Shown: positions 8,873-17,689 of the stretch, piece by piece | Layout: each line of letters opens with the position of its first letter | Position numbering within the stretch: the stretch's first letter is position 1 | NCBI RefSeq assembly: GCF_019249725.2 | Contig: NZ_CP137559.1 | Coordinates: 2,001,001-2,065,000 of the forward strand | Reading direction: 5' to 3' | Length of the DNA stretch: 64,000 bases | Source: Segatella hominis | GTDB lineage: Bacteria > Bacteroidota > Bacteroidia > Bacteroidales > Bacteroidaceae | Translations under genes and position numbers: made by a program | Notes under the pieces: generated by a model | Database searches by the model: none | Seen by the model: only the letters and a program-made list of their open reading frames with translations | Told to the model about the DNA's origin: nothing

Positions 8873-11065
8873 TTATCTTTTAATTTTTACAGGACGGATG
8901 TGACGACCAATATATCTATAATAGTAATTGCTGTGTGAAACTCCGCCATTTTTTGAAAACTCAAGATAATATGCAGAGTTATATCTAAAAGCATCCTGGA
9001 GAGTGTACATGGTGCTTGACCAATAACTACCATCCTCACTGCCTTCTTCAGTGACAGGCATGAAAATACTATTTGTGTTTGAATGATCCTTAGGTGTTAT
9101 TTTATAACCTGCTACGCCATTCTCAGTTGTCCATGTCCAGTCACATTCTGTTGTAAGTTCCAGCATCTCAGTATAGTTAGGCATTTTCCAATCGCCACCC
9201 CATTCTTTGTGAGCCACATCATAGTCAGTTCCTGCTATTTCCTCAATACCTTCGTGGATATATGCTCCGTTAGTATATAAAGAATAGTTATCTAATGTAT
9301 AATTCTCTGCTTTTCCTTCTCCTTTGGTGCTGGTTTCTCCCCAGGCATATTTATTGCCTGCTTCTGAAGAAGTAGTTGCTCCAACATTATATGATGCCCA
9401 ATAAACAGACAATCCCAAATCTACGGCAGCTCCATCATAAGGAGAAGGATTTACTATTATTTCACCTTTTGTAGGATCTGTGGTATTGGATTTGCCTAAT
9501 ACAGGTCTGATTCCCATTCCCAGATATTTAGAGGCATTTTGTAATCTTCCTGAAAGTTGTGCAGATGATGAGAAGGTGTAATATACGCCCAATGCCAACG
9601 AGTTAGCTTCGCTCGTCCAATAATAAGCATTGGTATTCTGCTGGTATGTATTTCCTTCTGCTTGTCGATTACCATTATATGGTAAGAAGATAGAATTTCC
9701 GTTAGGGCCTATTACTTTCCAGCCTCTGATAGGTGAGCTGACAGACTCCCAGGTACACTTTTCTCTTAGTTCTATGAAGTCATATCCATTAGGCATATGA
9801 GCACCTTTTCCTAATATGTATGTGGCTGGGTCATAATCTTTGCTTCCACTGATGTTGGTAGGTGCTTGATAGATGTAGTTCCAGTCGTAGTCGCCTTGGG
9901 AAGTATATTTCTCATTATTGTCTCCCCATGCAAAGAAATTGCCATATTCATCTTCGCTTTTAGCACCCAAGTTGTATTGGGCCCACTTTAACCCAGAAGG
10001 AAGACCTAAGTCAACCCATTCTACAGAATACTTAGTATCTGTAGTGAATGATTTTATATTAGTTAAAGAGTCTTTGCCATTGATAGTTGCAAAAGCTCGA
10101 TAATAGCATGTCGTATTATACCCAAGTCCATTGATATCAAAGAAATTTTGACCAGCTTCAGTCAATTGGCTATTGTCAATTTCTAAAGTTTTATAATTGT
10201 CTTCAATGTCGTTTGAACTGGTAGCATAGCGAATGCCAAGTTTTGATATGTTCTCTACATCACCCGAATACAATACGAATATTCTTGCTCCTGTATTGGT
10301 TATGGCATTGGCTTCGGAAACTTGCAGATTAATTCCTGCCTGGTAGTCGCCATAGACTGGTCTCATGGCGAATCCCATATATCGATTTTCTAAATCTATA
10401 TGGGTTGATACATTCTTCGTGTCATCTGTTGTAATTGAGAGGTAACTTGCTTTATTGCTGTTGTTGGATGATAGCATACCTGTCCAATAGTAGCAACCTT
10501 GATTGTTTTCATCAAGGATATTACCATCTCGCTTTGATGTGCAAGGCATATATATGTGATTTCCATTAGGACCTGTAACCATATAGCCTTTTACTTTTTG
10601 GTTCTCATCTTCTACTGCAGTCCAAGTACATTTGTCGATGAGTTCCTGTGTTTCTTTTGTAGAAGGCAATCTCCATTTGTCTCCCCATGATGTTTTCACG
10701 AAGTCGTATTTTGTGTTTACGATGTCGCCTTTAGGATAGAGGGAAGGGAAGTAGTTTAAGTCACGGCTTGTATTAAGTCCTGTGATGTCTCCCCAACCTA
10801 ACAGTAATCCTTTTTCTTCTTCGGATGAAGCGCCTATATTGAAACTTGCCCATTTTACGCTCAACCCAAGATCAACAGCAGTCGTCTCATCAGGTTGAGG
10901 TACGACGATAGGTGATACTTCGCCAAAAGTGATATCTTTGACTTGCCACACATACTTTTCTATGGTGGTACCGTCGTTTAAAGTGATGATTACCTTATGC
11001 TGACCGAAAGAAGGACAAGCACCTATAAATAAGCCCAGTAAGCTTGAAAGTATATATTTTCTCAT
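8873..11065 (-). CDS. Secreted protein with three WxSxNxGA (Fibrobacter-paralogous/DUF1566-like) repeats, cassette A
   Basis: 730 aa with signal peptide MRKYILSSLLGLFIGACPSFGQ. Three repeats of roughly 160-180 residues start at about 64 (AVDLGLSVKWASFNIGAS), 350 (WVDLGLPSGLKWAQYNLGAK) and 546 (AVDLGLSVYWASYNVGAT). Each continues through a WGD/WGE motif to a closing RPV (Fibrobacter succinogenes paralogous-domain pattern). A fibronectin-III-like stretch (GINLQVSEANAITNTGA...) separates repeats 1 and 2. Probably surface-exposed or secreted, ligand unknown. The start overlaps the preceding 167-aa gene by 4 nt. Neither cassette B nor C has a homologue, so it is cassette-specific cargo. Confidence 0.75.
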   Translation of the reverse strand: MRKYILSSLLGLFIGACPSFGQHKVIITLNDGTTIEKYVWQVKDITFGEVSPIVVPQPDETTAVDLGLSVKWASFNIGASSEEEKGLLLGWGDITGLNTSRDLNYFPSLYPKGDIVNTKYDFVKTSWGDKWRLPSTKETQELIDKCTWTAVEDENQKVKGYMVTGPNGNHIYMPCTSKRDGNILDENNQGCYYWTGMLSSNNSNKASYLSITTDDTKNVSTHIDLENRYMGFAMRPVYGDYQAGINLQVSEANAITNTGARIFVLYSGDVENISKLGIRYATSSNDIEDNYKTLEIDNSQLTEAGQNFFDINGLGYNTTCYYRAFATINGKDSLTNIKSFTTDTKYSVEWVDLGLPSGLKWAQYNLGAKSEDEYGNFFAWGDNNEKYTSQGDYDWNYIYQAPTNISGSKDYDPATYILGKGAHMPNGYDFIELREKCTWESVSSPIRGWKVIGPNGNSIFLPYNGNRQAEGNTYQQNTNAYYWTSEANSLALGVYYTFSSSAQLSGRLQNASKYLGMGIRPVLGKSNTTDPTKGEIIVNPSPYDGAAVDLGLSVYWASYNVGATTSSEAGNKYAWGETSTKGEGKAENYTLDNYSLYTNGAYIHEGIEEIAGTDYDVAHKEWGGDWKMPNYTEMLELTTECDWTWTTENGVAGYKITPKDHSNTNSIFMPVTEEGSEDGSYWSSTMYTLQDAFRYNSAYYLEFSKNGGVSHSNYYYRYIGRHIRPVKIKR

Positions 11066-11565
11066 TTCTTTAAGATCTTAAATGATTTCTTATTCGTCTT
11101 TACTACATACGCACCATTTGGAAGGTTCTCCAATGATATTGAGGCTTTTCCTTCTTCATTGGCTGGTTGCTGAGATAGAACCTTACCATCAATGGAATAT
11201 AGAGTAACCTTGCCTCCTTGAATTAATCCTGAGACTAACAGTGTTGAATTGCTAAGGAAAGCAATTTGAGGAATTTCTTTGTTTTTCGTAGAGATATCAT
11301 CTATGTTGGTGGTTTCTTCATCTACAAAACTGATGGATGTAACATTCTCGTATAGCAAAGATATGTTGACTCCACTAATCTCTATGTTTTTTGCAGAAAA
11401 TGAAATGATTGGTTTCTCTGTAAGTTTTACGTATGTAGTTTTGGAACCTTCACCATCTTCTGTGTATGTCAAAGCCAAGAGATAATTATTGTCATTGGCT
11501 CTTGAAACTAAAGAGCCAATAACAAGTAATACGAATATAATACTGTATTTGATAACTGAAGTCAT
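11062..11565 (-). CDS. Secreted 167-aa protein with type A sorting-domain-like C-terminus, cassette A
   Basis: Signal peptide at the N-terminus (MTSVIKYSIIFVLLVIGSLVSRA). The body is short and of unknown function. The C-terminus GGKVTLYSIDGKVLSQQ ... LPNGAYVVKTNKKSFKILKK resembles the beta-sandwich C-terminal domains used as type IX secretion sorting signals, which would place the protein outside the cell; that is an inference from pattern. Its stop overlaps the start of the 730-aa gene by 4 nt, and the two may act as a pair. Confidence 0.65.
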   Translation of the reverse strand: MTSVIKYSIIFVLLVIGSLVSRANDNNYLLALTYTEDGEGSKTTYVKLTEKPIISFSAKNIEISGVNISLLYENVTSISFVDEETTNIDDISTKNKEIPQIAFLSNSTLLVSGLIQGGKVTLYSIDGKVLSQQPANEEGKASISLENLPNGAYVVKTNKKSFKILKK

Positions 11566-11574
11566 AGTTGTTTG

Positions 11575-12012
11575 TTATTTTGTGATGGAACCTGTCAGAC
11601 TGATGATAGTTTCTGTTCCATTTACCGCATTCGACTTGATATAGAATTCTCTGATAAATGGATTTTGTACCTCCATTTCACTGACATCCAAAACTATTTC
11701 CATTTGATAAGTATCACCTGGTTGTATTGGCTCTTTAGGCATATCTGCACTTGCACAATAACAACTAGATAATACTTCTGTAATTTCCAAGGGAGTATCG
11801 CCTGAATTGAGTATTGGTACTTTATAGATGTGTTTCGTTGCATCCTTTTTTAGTGCACCTACTTCTATTTCTTTGTTCTCAATATCTATGTATGCTCCTT
11901 TGTGTTTTATATTAGCATGATTCGTACATGCAATAATTGTAAAAATCAAAAAGACAACACAATATTTAATATTGATCGTCCATGTGTTGTATGCCTTCTG
12001 CATCTTCATCAC
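11575..12012 (-). CDS. DUF1573 lipoprotein, cassette A
   Basis: 145 aa with a hydrophobic N-terminus and lipobox FTIIAC, hence a probable lipoprotein. The body is a DUF1573 domain: HIYKVPILNSGDTPLEITEVLSSC, YCASADMPKEPIQPGDTYQMEI, an immunoglobulin-like fold common in Bacteroidota surface and periplasmic proteins. The frame overlaps the end of the upstream lipoprotein by 47 nt, which suggests translational coupling; ATGs at 12009 or 12003 are also possible starts. Function within the cassette is unknown. Confidence 0.75.
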   Translation of the reverse strand: MMKMQKAYNTWTINIKYCVVFLIFTIIACTNHANIKHKGAYIDIENKEIEVGALKKDATKHIYKVPILNSGDTPLEITEVLSSCYCASADMPKEPIQPGDTYQMEIVLDVSEMEVQNPFIREFYIKSNAVNGTETIISLTGSITK

Positions 12013-12475
12013 GCAAAGTTAAATACCAAACGTTATCAATTCTGACTGGGTTGAGCACGAGTTTGATGCAGCCTGACCCTGTTCTTACATCTGCATTAGG
12101 AGCGATCTTAAAGAAAATGCCTATTTTGTTGTCCTTTTCTCCTTCCAGATGGATGGAATTTTCCTCACAGCCGTGGAAAGGAAATTTTGTCATGATGATT
12201 TCAAACTTTTGTCGCTTTTCCACTGGTAGCTCGGCAATTTTACCTTTTTCTACAACATGAAGCATGGATGATGCATTGCTTAAGTCGCCATTATTGGCAT
12301 ACTGAACAAACATTTTTACCAAACTGTCTATGCTTGAGGTGTCTTTGGCCGTGAACTCTACAGAAGCTGGTCTGATGTAAGTTTCATCTATCTTGTCTTT
12401 TTGATTGCTTTTGCATGATACCATAGATAAGCATATTGCTAAAGCGAGAGATGAATATTTTGATAAGTATTTCAT
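11966..12475 (-). CDS. Small lipoprotein of the switch family, cassette A
   Basis: About 169 aa from ATG 12475 (MKYLSKYSSLALAICLSMVSC). The lipobox is followed by KSNQKD, without the acidic export tag of the large lipoprotein, so it probably faces the periplasm. The body resembles its counterparts in cassettes B (21267-21767) and C (33465-34004): a Ser/Thr-rich start, a helical middle, a P-V/L-x-K...FP element, and a closing 'NPVRIDNVWYLTL' strand matched by FNPVKINDEWKLCV and FAPQRINAQWYLAL. An NTF2-like fold is possible. The upstream in-frame ATG at 12508 falls in the terminator hairpin and was rejected. Confidence 0.75.
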   Translation of the reverse strand: MKYLSKYSSLALAICLSMVSCKSNQKDKIDETYIRPASVEFTAKDTSSIDSLVKMFVQYANNGDLSNASSMLHVVEKGKIAELPVEKRQKFEIIMTKFPFHGCEENSIHLEGEKDNKIGIFFKIAPNADVRTGSGCIKLVLNPVRIDNVWYLTLRDEDAEGIQHMDDQY

Positions 12476-12493
12476 AATCTTTAAAATAAAAAT

Positions 12494-12523
12494 AAAGGGA
12501 GGAGGCATGAACCTCCTCCCTTT
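12494..12523 (-). terminator. Intra-cassette terminator-like hairpin between large and small lipoprotein genes, cassette A
   Basis: Perfect 12-bp stem AAAGGGAGGAGG / CCTCCTCCCTTT with a 6-nt loop, followed on the minus strand by a T-rich stretch. It lies inside an otherwise continuous same-strand gene run, so it should reduce expression of the downstream genes relative to the large lipoprotein. Confidence 0.8.
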
Positions 12524-12549
12524 TTAAGTCATTATATTTTTAATATAAT

Positions 12550-15500
12550 TTAGAAGCGCTTTGCGTTAGAGTGGGTATTCTTGATCTTAACATCAGCATA
12601 AGTTACAACTGTACCCCATTCGTAGGTTACCTCAAGAGGAACACGTACGGTGAATTCCTGTACTGTAGAACTCAAGTTCTCATACAACAAGTAACCATAC
12701 TTAGCCTTACCTGTAGTAGCAGTAGCATCCTTAACTGCACGGAACAATACCTGGTTAGAGATTGTGCTCTGCTTAACCTTCTGATCCAAAGTATTATTAT
12801 TCTGTCCACCCTTTGTCATCGTTGTGTAGATGAATGGGTTGATAATACCTGTTTCCTGATCGCTTTCTGTACCGAAGTTATAGTTACCGATTACACGGAT
12901 ATCCTTGATGTTGTAGAAAGTCCAATATGAAGCATGGTTTGCGAAGCCGTAATCACGCCAGTCGCTCAATGTTACCATGTCATAGAGGCTAATCATCTGC
13001 TTATTGTCTTGTGCGTCCTCAAGTTCCTTGTTTACACCAGCAACATTGATTGGACGGAGGAAGCGTACGTTGAACTCTTTGTTGGTTAAAGCAAGTTCAT
13101 GCTCGCAGACGGTAGTCTTAACCTTCAGAGCAACAATAGCCTTCAATACATCATCAGCCAACTTGTTGTGAGCAACATAGTTCAACAGAGAGTGTGCAGC
13201 GACAGTGTGAGCGTAAGAAATCTTCTGAGCCTTGATGCCTGTTGCATCGCAATAGCTGCCATCAATGCTTGCAATTTCCTGCGCTGTAATAACAACGCCA
13301 TTCTTCTCGACAGCCATCAACTTCTTACCATCAGCTGATACACCCAAAGTCCATGTTACAACCTGGTAATCACCTGTAGAAAGAGTCTCAATACCATTGA
13401 ATTTCTTACCATTATTGCTTGCAGAGAATACAAAGTTGTAGTGACGCTTATTAGGAGCGAAGTCCTTTGTTGATGTAACGTCAGTTACTGATGAGAGGAC
13501 GATGTCATTACCAGCAAATACGTCAGAGAATCTGTCGTCCAAATTCTTTGCTACAGAACCTGCATTTGGATCCTCAGGACTCAATGTCTGAGCGTGAATT
13601 TCAGCGAAACCATGATCATTCGCACTGTTGCCGTTGTCCTTGTACCAATACTCCTTGATACGATCACTACCATCAGCCTTCAAGAATTCACCTGATGGAG
13701 CTGCGATGGTGATGGCACCAGTCTTCAGTACGATGTACAAGTCAGGATACTTAGTCTTATCCTTAGACTCGTATTTCACGGCTACAGTGAATGGGTCATG
13801 GCTCTTCTTGCCATAGAGTGCCTTTTCAAGCTCTGAAGAAGAGATTGTCCATGTGAATGTAGAAGTCTCAGGACTCTCTGCATCATAGTTGTCAACAACT
13901 ACACCTACGTATGGGTTAAGCTCATCAGCCTCAGTTGCCTTTGTAGTGGTGATTGTTGAAGGCTTGAACTGCTTAACAACATCCCTTCCATTAATAACAA
14001 GCTGACCATTGTTCTCATAGTTTGCATCAAACTCTGCCTTGTGGAGATTCAAAGTACGCAATACATCGTACTCAATCTGATTCCATGTTGTAGAGAATTT
14101 GAATGCTGCAGGAACACACTCAGAGTTGTAATTGATAGGGTCGCCAGTATAGTTGATAACTACATTTGGCTTAACGATTTCCTCTGTAGCCTTGTCTGAG
14201 ATTCTGATCTTGATGTAACCATAATCCAATACGCGGTTGCCATTGTTGATGTCAACGAGAGTAACACGTACGATTGGCTGACGGTTTACAGAGTGAGAAC
14301 GTACATAGTCAGAGAATTCTGCTTCGGTCTTGCCTTCCTTCAATTCCTTAGCCTTTTCTGTATCGAACTCATCCCATGAGTAAGCCTTACCATCAGTCTT
14401 AGGGAACTGTGGACGGAATGTAGTACCCTTGATTGCAGCGTGAGCAGCCTCGCTGGTTTTGTTAGTACCCTCGTAGCTTGCTGTCAATTCAAACTTGTAC
14501 TCCAAGCCGTAGTCTTTCAATTCCTGTGCAGACAATACCTTGTGATTACCATTAGCATCTGCATAGTGTGTCTCTACCAACTTAGAGAGATCCAAAGTCT
14601 TGTCATACTGGCAAATATCCTGATACTTGATAGCCATTGCATCAAATACAGAAGGAATCAAGTGCAGTTTCTTGGTCTCGTCCAAAGTACAATTGTCAGT
14701 AGAGTGCAAGTTGTCATACTTGTTTCCGAAGTCCTTTACACAAGTGTTCTCCTGACCTGTGAAGCTGTTTTCATCACCAGTCTTTGTGTGAGACAATACC
14801 AAGTCTGTGATAGTTGTCTTGTAAACAGCTGCGTAATCTGAAGTTACAGTTGTATCCTTGTCAGCCTGCTTGTTAGCATATTTTGCCTGTGTAGCAAATA
14901 CTGTGATGTAAGAATCGTTCTTTACGCTCTTAATCTTGTTAGGATCATTGAACTTCAATGTAACGTCGAGCTGACCTGTAGTCTCATTCTTTGCAAAGCT
15001 CTTAACACTGATACCTGCAGCAGAAGCACGAGTTACGTGACCTTCAGTCTCAAAGTTCTTGTCATCGTCAAGGATGGTTACGAAATCAGGAGCAACTGCA
15101 GTAGAAGGATTCATGTGGTAGTGAGCTACCAAATCCTTAGCAGTAGAACCCTCAGCATGATCGTAGCGTTCGCAATTGTCATAACCTACAGCCTCTTTCT
15201 TATCAGCAGAAGCAGCAGCCCACTTTGAGTCTGTGATATAAGCATAGTCAAGAGTGATGGCCTTCAAAGCCTCAACACCCCAATAATATGCTTCAGGAAT
15301 GAAAGTCAAGCTGCGAAGTTGGCTAGAAACGAACACGTTTAATGTTGCGAGTTCCTTATTCAAACCTTCAATCTGCTTCAAGAGACTTGGAATAGTCTCA
15401 TCTTTCAAAGTCTTGATGTCGGTAGTGTTGCCTGTGATAGATGATGACAACTCTGTGATTTGATCTTGAAGAGTCTTCTGCAAATCGTTAATCTGCTTAT

Positions 15501-16044
15501 CGATAGCAGCTTTCTGCTCTTCTGTCATGCCAGGAAGGTTTGCCACCTTGGTTTGCAATGCCTCAAGAGCTTTTGTCTGCTCCTTCAAGTCAGCAGCAAT
15601 AGCCTTGCGAGCAGTCTCTTCATCTGTCAAGCCTTTGTCTAATCTTGCCAAAGTCTCGTTTACTGAAGCTAAATCTGCGTTCAATTTCTTGATGTCGCCC
15701 TTATTTGTGTCGATAGCAGCATTTACCTCTTTCAAGGTATTCTCTGCATTATCGATACGAGACTCAAGGCTTGACACCTTAGATGCGAGGTCTGTTACTG
15801 TCTTTGCGTCAGCTTTGTTTGCAATCGCTGTCTGCAATTGACCATCAGCTGCTTCCAATTGAGACTTAAGATCAGTGATCTCCTTCTCAAGGTCAGTCTT
15901 AATCGTCTTTAAGGTAGACAATGCATCAACTTGGCTCTGCAAGTTATTGATGTCGTCATCGTAATCCTTACAAGACGTAACTGTACTTGTGGCTGCAACA
16001 ACCATCGCACCCATAAGCAAAGCACTAAAAAACTTTCTTTTCAT
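12550..16044 (-). CDS. Large phase-variable surface lipoprotein A (coiled-coil stalk)
   Basis: 1164 aa. Signal peptide MKRKFFSALLMGAMVVAATS with lipobox TVTSC, then KDYDDDI, an acidic tag like the Bacteroidota lipoprotein export signals that send lipoproteins to the cell surface. Residues about 30-240 form long heptad repeats (LEKEITDLKSQLEAADGQLQ...), a coiled-coil stalk. The rest is beta-rich and aligns in outline with B and C: RSLTFIPEAYYWGVEAL (compare B LTSLVFMPKFYLDGIEMI and C LTSMVFAPTTYIDGIEAI), RQPIVRVTLVD, and the closing VPLEVTYEWGTVVTYADV. Proteins with this N-terminus are often labelled PL29-lyase N-terminal domain proteins; no lyase activity is evident. It lies behind the active invertible promoter, so it is predicted ON in this assembly. 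Confidence 0.85.
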   Translation of the reverse strand: MKRKFFSALLMGAMVVAATSTVTSCKDYDDDINNLQSQVDALSTLKTIKTDLEKEITDLKSQLEAADGQLQTAIANKADAKTVTDLASKVSSLESRIDNAENTLKEVNAAIDTNKGDIKKLNADLASVNETLARLDKGLTDEETARKAIAADLKEQTKALEALQTKVANLPGMTEEQKAAIDKQINDLQKTLQDQITELSSSITGNTTDIKTLKDETIPSLLKQIEGLNKELATLNVFVSSQLRSLTFIPEAYYWGVEALKAITLDYAYITDSKWAAASADKKEAVGYDNCERYDHAEGSTAKDLVAHYHMNPSTAVAPDFVTILDDDKNFETEGHVTRASAAGISVKSFAKNETTGQLDVTLKFNDPNKIKSVKNDSYITVFATQAKYANKQADKDTTVTSDYAAVYKTTITDLVLSHTKTGDENSFTGQENTCVKDFGNKYDNLHSTDNCTLDETKKLHLIPSVFDAMAIKYQDICQYDKTLDLSKLVETHYADANGNHKVLSAQELKDYGLEYKFELTASYEGTNKTSEAAHAAIKGTTFRPQFPKTDGKAYSWDEFDTEKAKELKEGKTEAEFSDYVRSHSVNRQPIVRVTLVDINNGNRVLDYGYIKIRISDKATEEIVKPNVVINYTGDPINYNSECVPAAFKFSTTWNQIEYDVLRTLNLHKAEFDANYENNGQLVINGRDVVKQFKPSTITTTKATEADELNPYVGVVVDNYDAESPETSTFTWTISSSELEKALYGKKSHDPFTVAVKYESKDKTKYPDLYIVLKTGAITIAAPSGEFLKADGSDRIKEYWYKDNGNSANDHGFAEIHAQTLSPEDPNAGSVAKNLDDRFSDVFAGNDIVLSSVTDVTSTKDFAPNKRHYNFVFSASNNGKKFNGIETLSTGDYQVVTWTLGVSADGKKLMAVEKNGVVITAQEIASIDGSYCDATGIKAQKISYAHTVAAHSLLNYVAHNKLADDVLKAIVALKVKTTVCEHELALTNKEFNVRFLRPINVAGVNKELEDAQDNKQMISLYDMVTLSDWRDYGFANHASYWTFYNIKDIRVIGNYNFGTESDQETGIINPFIYTTMTKGGQNNNTLDQKVKQSTISNQVLFRAVKDATATTGKAKYGYLLYENLSSTVQEFTVRVPLEVTYEWGTVVTYADVKIKNTHSNAKRF

Positions 16045-16128
16045 ACGATAAAAATTAATTAAACATTGTATATATTAACTACTTTATTCTATGCTTTTTC
16101 TCTCTATCTCCTGACGAGAGATATTATA
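16032..16128 (-). repeat. Leader repeat A of the inversion switch
   Basis: 97 bp almost identical to 17606-17702 and 29551-29645, but in the opposite orientation. It spans the 5' untranslated leader and the first four codons of lipoprotein A. The core TATCTC-TCGTCAG-GAGATA (16105-16123) is a 6-bp inverted repeat around a 7-bp spacer, the usual form of a tyrosine-recombinase crossover site. The element also contains GCATAGAATAAAG (16082-16094). Confidence 0.93.
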
Positions 16129-16136
16129 TTTCGGTG

Positions 16137-16168
16137 CAAACTTACACAAAAATATTGAAACATGCAAA
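16137..16168 (-). promoter_or_regulatory. Invertible promoter, currently reading cassette A
   Basis: Minus strand TTTG (16168-16165), exactly 20 nt, then TAAGTTTG (16144-16137): a full Bacteroidota promoter. The predicted transcription start falls at about 16130, at the outer edge of leader repeat A (16128), so the whole repeat is the 5' untranslated leader. The promoter lies inside the segment bounded by the repeats and would move with it on recombination. No full-consensus promoter is present at the corresponding places before leader repeats B and C. Confidence 0.88.
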
Positions 16169-16174
16169 TAAATA

Positions 16175-16209
16175 AAAGGATTTTTGAAAAAAAACATCAA
16201 AAATCCTTT
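16175..16209. terminator. Hairpin between the invertible promoter and the recombinase
   Basis: Perfect 12-bp stem AAAGGATTTTTG / CAAAAATCCTTT with an 11-nt A-rich loop, immediately upstream of the -33 box. It could insulate the promoter from read-through, or be a protein-binding site; a bidirectional terminator is the simplest reading. The rest of 16210-16400 is AT-rich with no gene seen. Confidence 0.55.
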
Positions 16210-16407
16210 ATTTTCTTGTTGTAGATTGTTGAAACAGGGTAAATATTGCCCTTTTTAACATTTCTGTAACCTTCTTGGCCGTGCCTTATATTTCTGATTA
16301 CTATGTATAAAGCATCAAAATGAATCTTTTTTGATACTTACTCATCAAAATCTATTGAAGAAATGTCATTCACAATTCAATATATTCCTCCTTTTTACGT
16401 TATTAAA

Positions 16408-16462
16408 GCATAGAATACCTTATTCTCTTAAACAATGAATGCCCTTATTCTTTATTCTATGC
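16408..16462. promoter_or_regulatory. Inverted copies of the leader-repeat motif upstream of the recombinase
   Basis: GCATAGAATA at 16408-16417 and, inverted, CTTTATTCTATGC at 16450-16462. The second is an exact 13-bp copy (reverse complement GCATAGAATAAAG) of a motif in all three leader repeats. The pair straddles the region just before the recombinase start, where a regulator or the recombinase itself could bind. No TAnnTTTG promoter was recognised for the recombinase. Confidence 0.6.
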
Positions 16463-16495
16463 ATATCATCATATAAAATAGTAAATAAGAATAAT

Positions 16496-17560
16496 ATGGT
16501 TTTAAAAATTGAAATTCCAGAGAATATAATATTAAGCAAAAATGACGAACTTGTCATCAGGTTTACAAACACACAGAATGCAACTTGCACTGTACATACT
16601 CTTTCTAATGATTTATCTATCGTCCCTAAGAGTACGGCTGCCGAAAGCCATAACACTTCCCTTCCTTCTTTTGTAGATCAGCTAAGAACACAATTTCTTC
16701 AACAGAACAAACTCAGATTAGCAGAAACTTACCAAAGTGCCTTGAATAGTTTCTGCCTATATATTAATAAGGTGGAAATACTTATGGAAGATATAGACAG
16801 CAAGATGATAGAAGGCTATGAGAGTTATCTCAAACAGAAGAAGCTCACTCTCAATACCATTTCCTTCTACATGCGGATTTTGCGAGCTATCTACAACAGG
16901 GCTGTCAAAAGTGGAACCATTGCAGATAAAAAGCCTTTCAGTCATGTATTCACGACAATGACAAAAACTGCTAAAAGAGCAATACCTATCCAGACCATAC
17001 GGAAAATAGCCCAAGCCCATATCACGAATAAGAACGAAGCATTGGCACGTGACCTTTTCCTGTTCAGCTTTTACACCAGAGGCATGTCGTTTGTAGATAT
17101 AGCGTATCTCAAAAAGACTGACCTCAACAACACGTACCTTATATATAAAAGGAAGAAGACTGGTCAGGAATTAAAAATCGCTTGGCGAAAGGAAATGCAG
17201 GAATTGGTGGATAGAAACAGTTCTAAAGACGGCGTCCACTTGTTTGGCATATTAGATGAAAACAGCGAGAAAAGTCTCCGATTCCAATATCATTATACAC
17301 AATGTATTATCAACACGGCTTTGAAACGATTAGGAAAGCAGCTAAACTTAGGAACCAATCTTACCATGTATGTAGCTCGACATTCTTGGGCTACAATAGC
17401 CCGACAGAAGAATATTCCTCTCAGCGTGATTTGCGATGGCATGGGGCACAATTCAGAGAAAACTACTCAGATATATCTACAGAGTGTGGATGCTGAAGCA
17501 ATTGACCGATGCAACGACAAGCTAATTGCTGCCATTACCAAATCTGACAAAAAGAAATAG
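16496..17560 (+). CDS. Tyrosine site-specific recombinase, probable invertase of the switch
   Basis: About 354 aa from ATG 16496 (MVLKIEIPENI); an in-frame ATG at 16439 would prepend an atypical hydrophobic leader inside the motif pair and was not chosen. An N-terminal SAM-like core-binding domain (about 55-155: FVDQLRTQFLQQNKLRLAET...) precedes a catalytic domain with Arg in FYTRGMSFVDIAYL, Lys in YKRKKTGQ, Arg in YVARHSWATIA, and His plus the nucleophile Tyr in MGHNSEKTTQIYL. This is the Bacteroidota integrase type that includes invertases for surface-protein switches. The gene lies alone between oppositely oriented leader repeats with no other mobility genes, so a DNA-inversion role is much more likely than element integration. 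It would travel with the promoter. Confidence 0.92.
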   Translation: MVLKIEIPENIILSKNDELVIRFTNTQNATCTVHTLSNDLSIVPKSTAAESHNTSLPSFVDQLRTQFLQQNKLRLAETYQSALNSFCLYINKVEILMEDIDSKMIEGYESYLKQKKLTLNTISFYMRILRAIYNRAVKSGTIADKKPFSHVFTTMTKTAKRAIPIQTIRKIAQAHITNKNEALARDLFLFSFYTRGMSFVDIAYLKKTDLNNTYLIYKRKKTGQELKIAWRKEMQELVDRNSSKDGVHLFGILDENSEKSLRFQYHYTQCIINTALKRLGKQLNLGTNLTMYVARHSWATIARQKNIPLSVICDGMGHNSEKTTQIYLQSVDAEAIDRCNDKLIAAITKSDKKK

Positions 17561-17605
17561 ATAAAGGACGAAGAAACTTTCTTGGAATACGAACGATAAG
17601 CTATG

Positions 17606-17689
17606 TATAATATCTCTCGTCAGAAGATAGAGAGAAAAAGCATAGAATAAAGTAGTTAATATATACAATGTTTAATTAATTTTTATCGT

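Noticed and set aside
16439..16495. Upstream ATG of the recombinase
   Set aside because: Adds an atypical hydrophobic leader that overlaps the inverted motif copy; the protein family start fits ATG 16496.
16496..17560. Recombinase as integrase of an integrative element or phage
   Set aside because: No relaxase, excisionase, phage or tRNA attachment site nearby; it is instead bounded by inverted leader repeats with a movable promoter.
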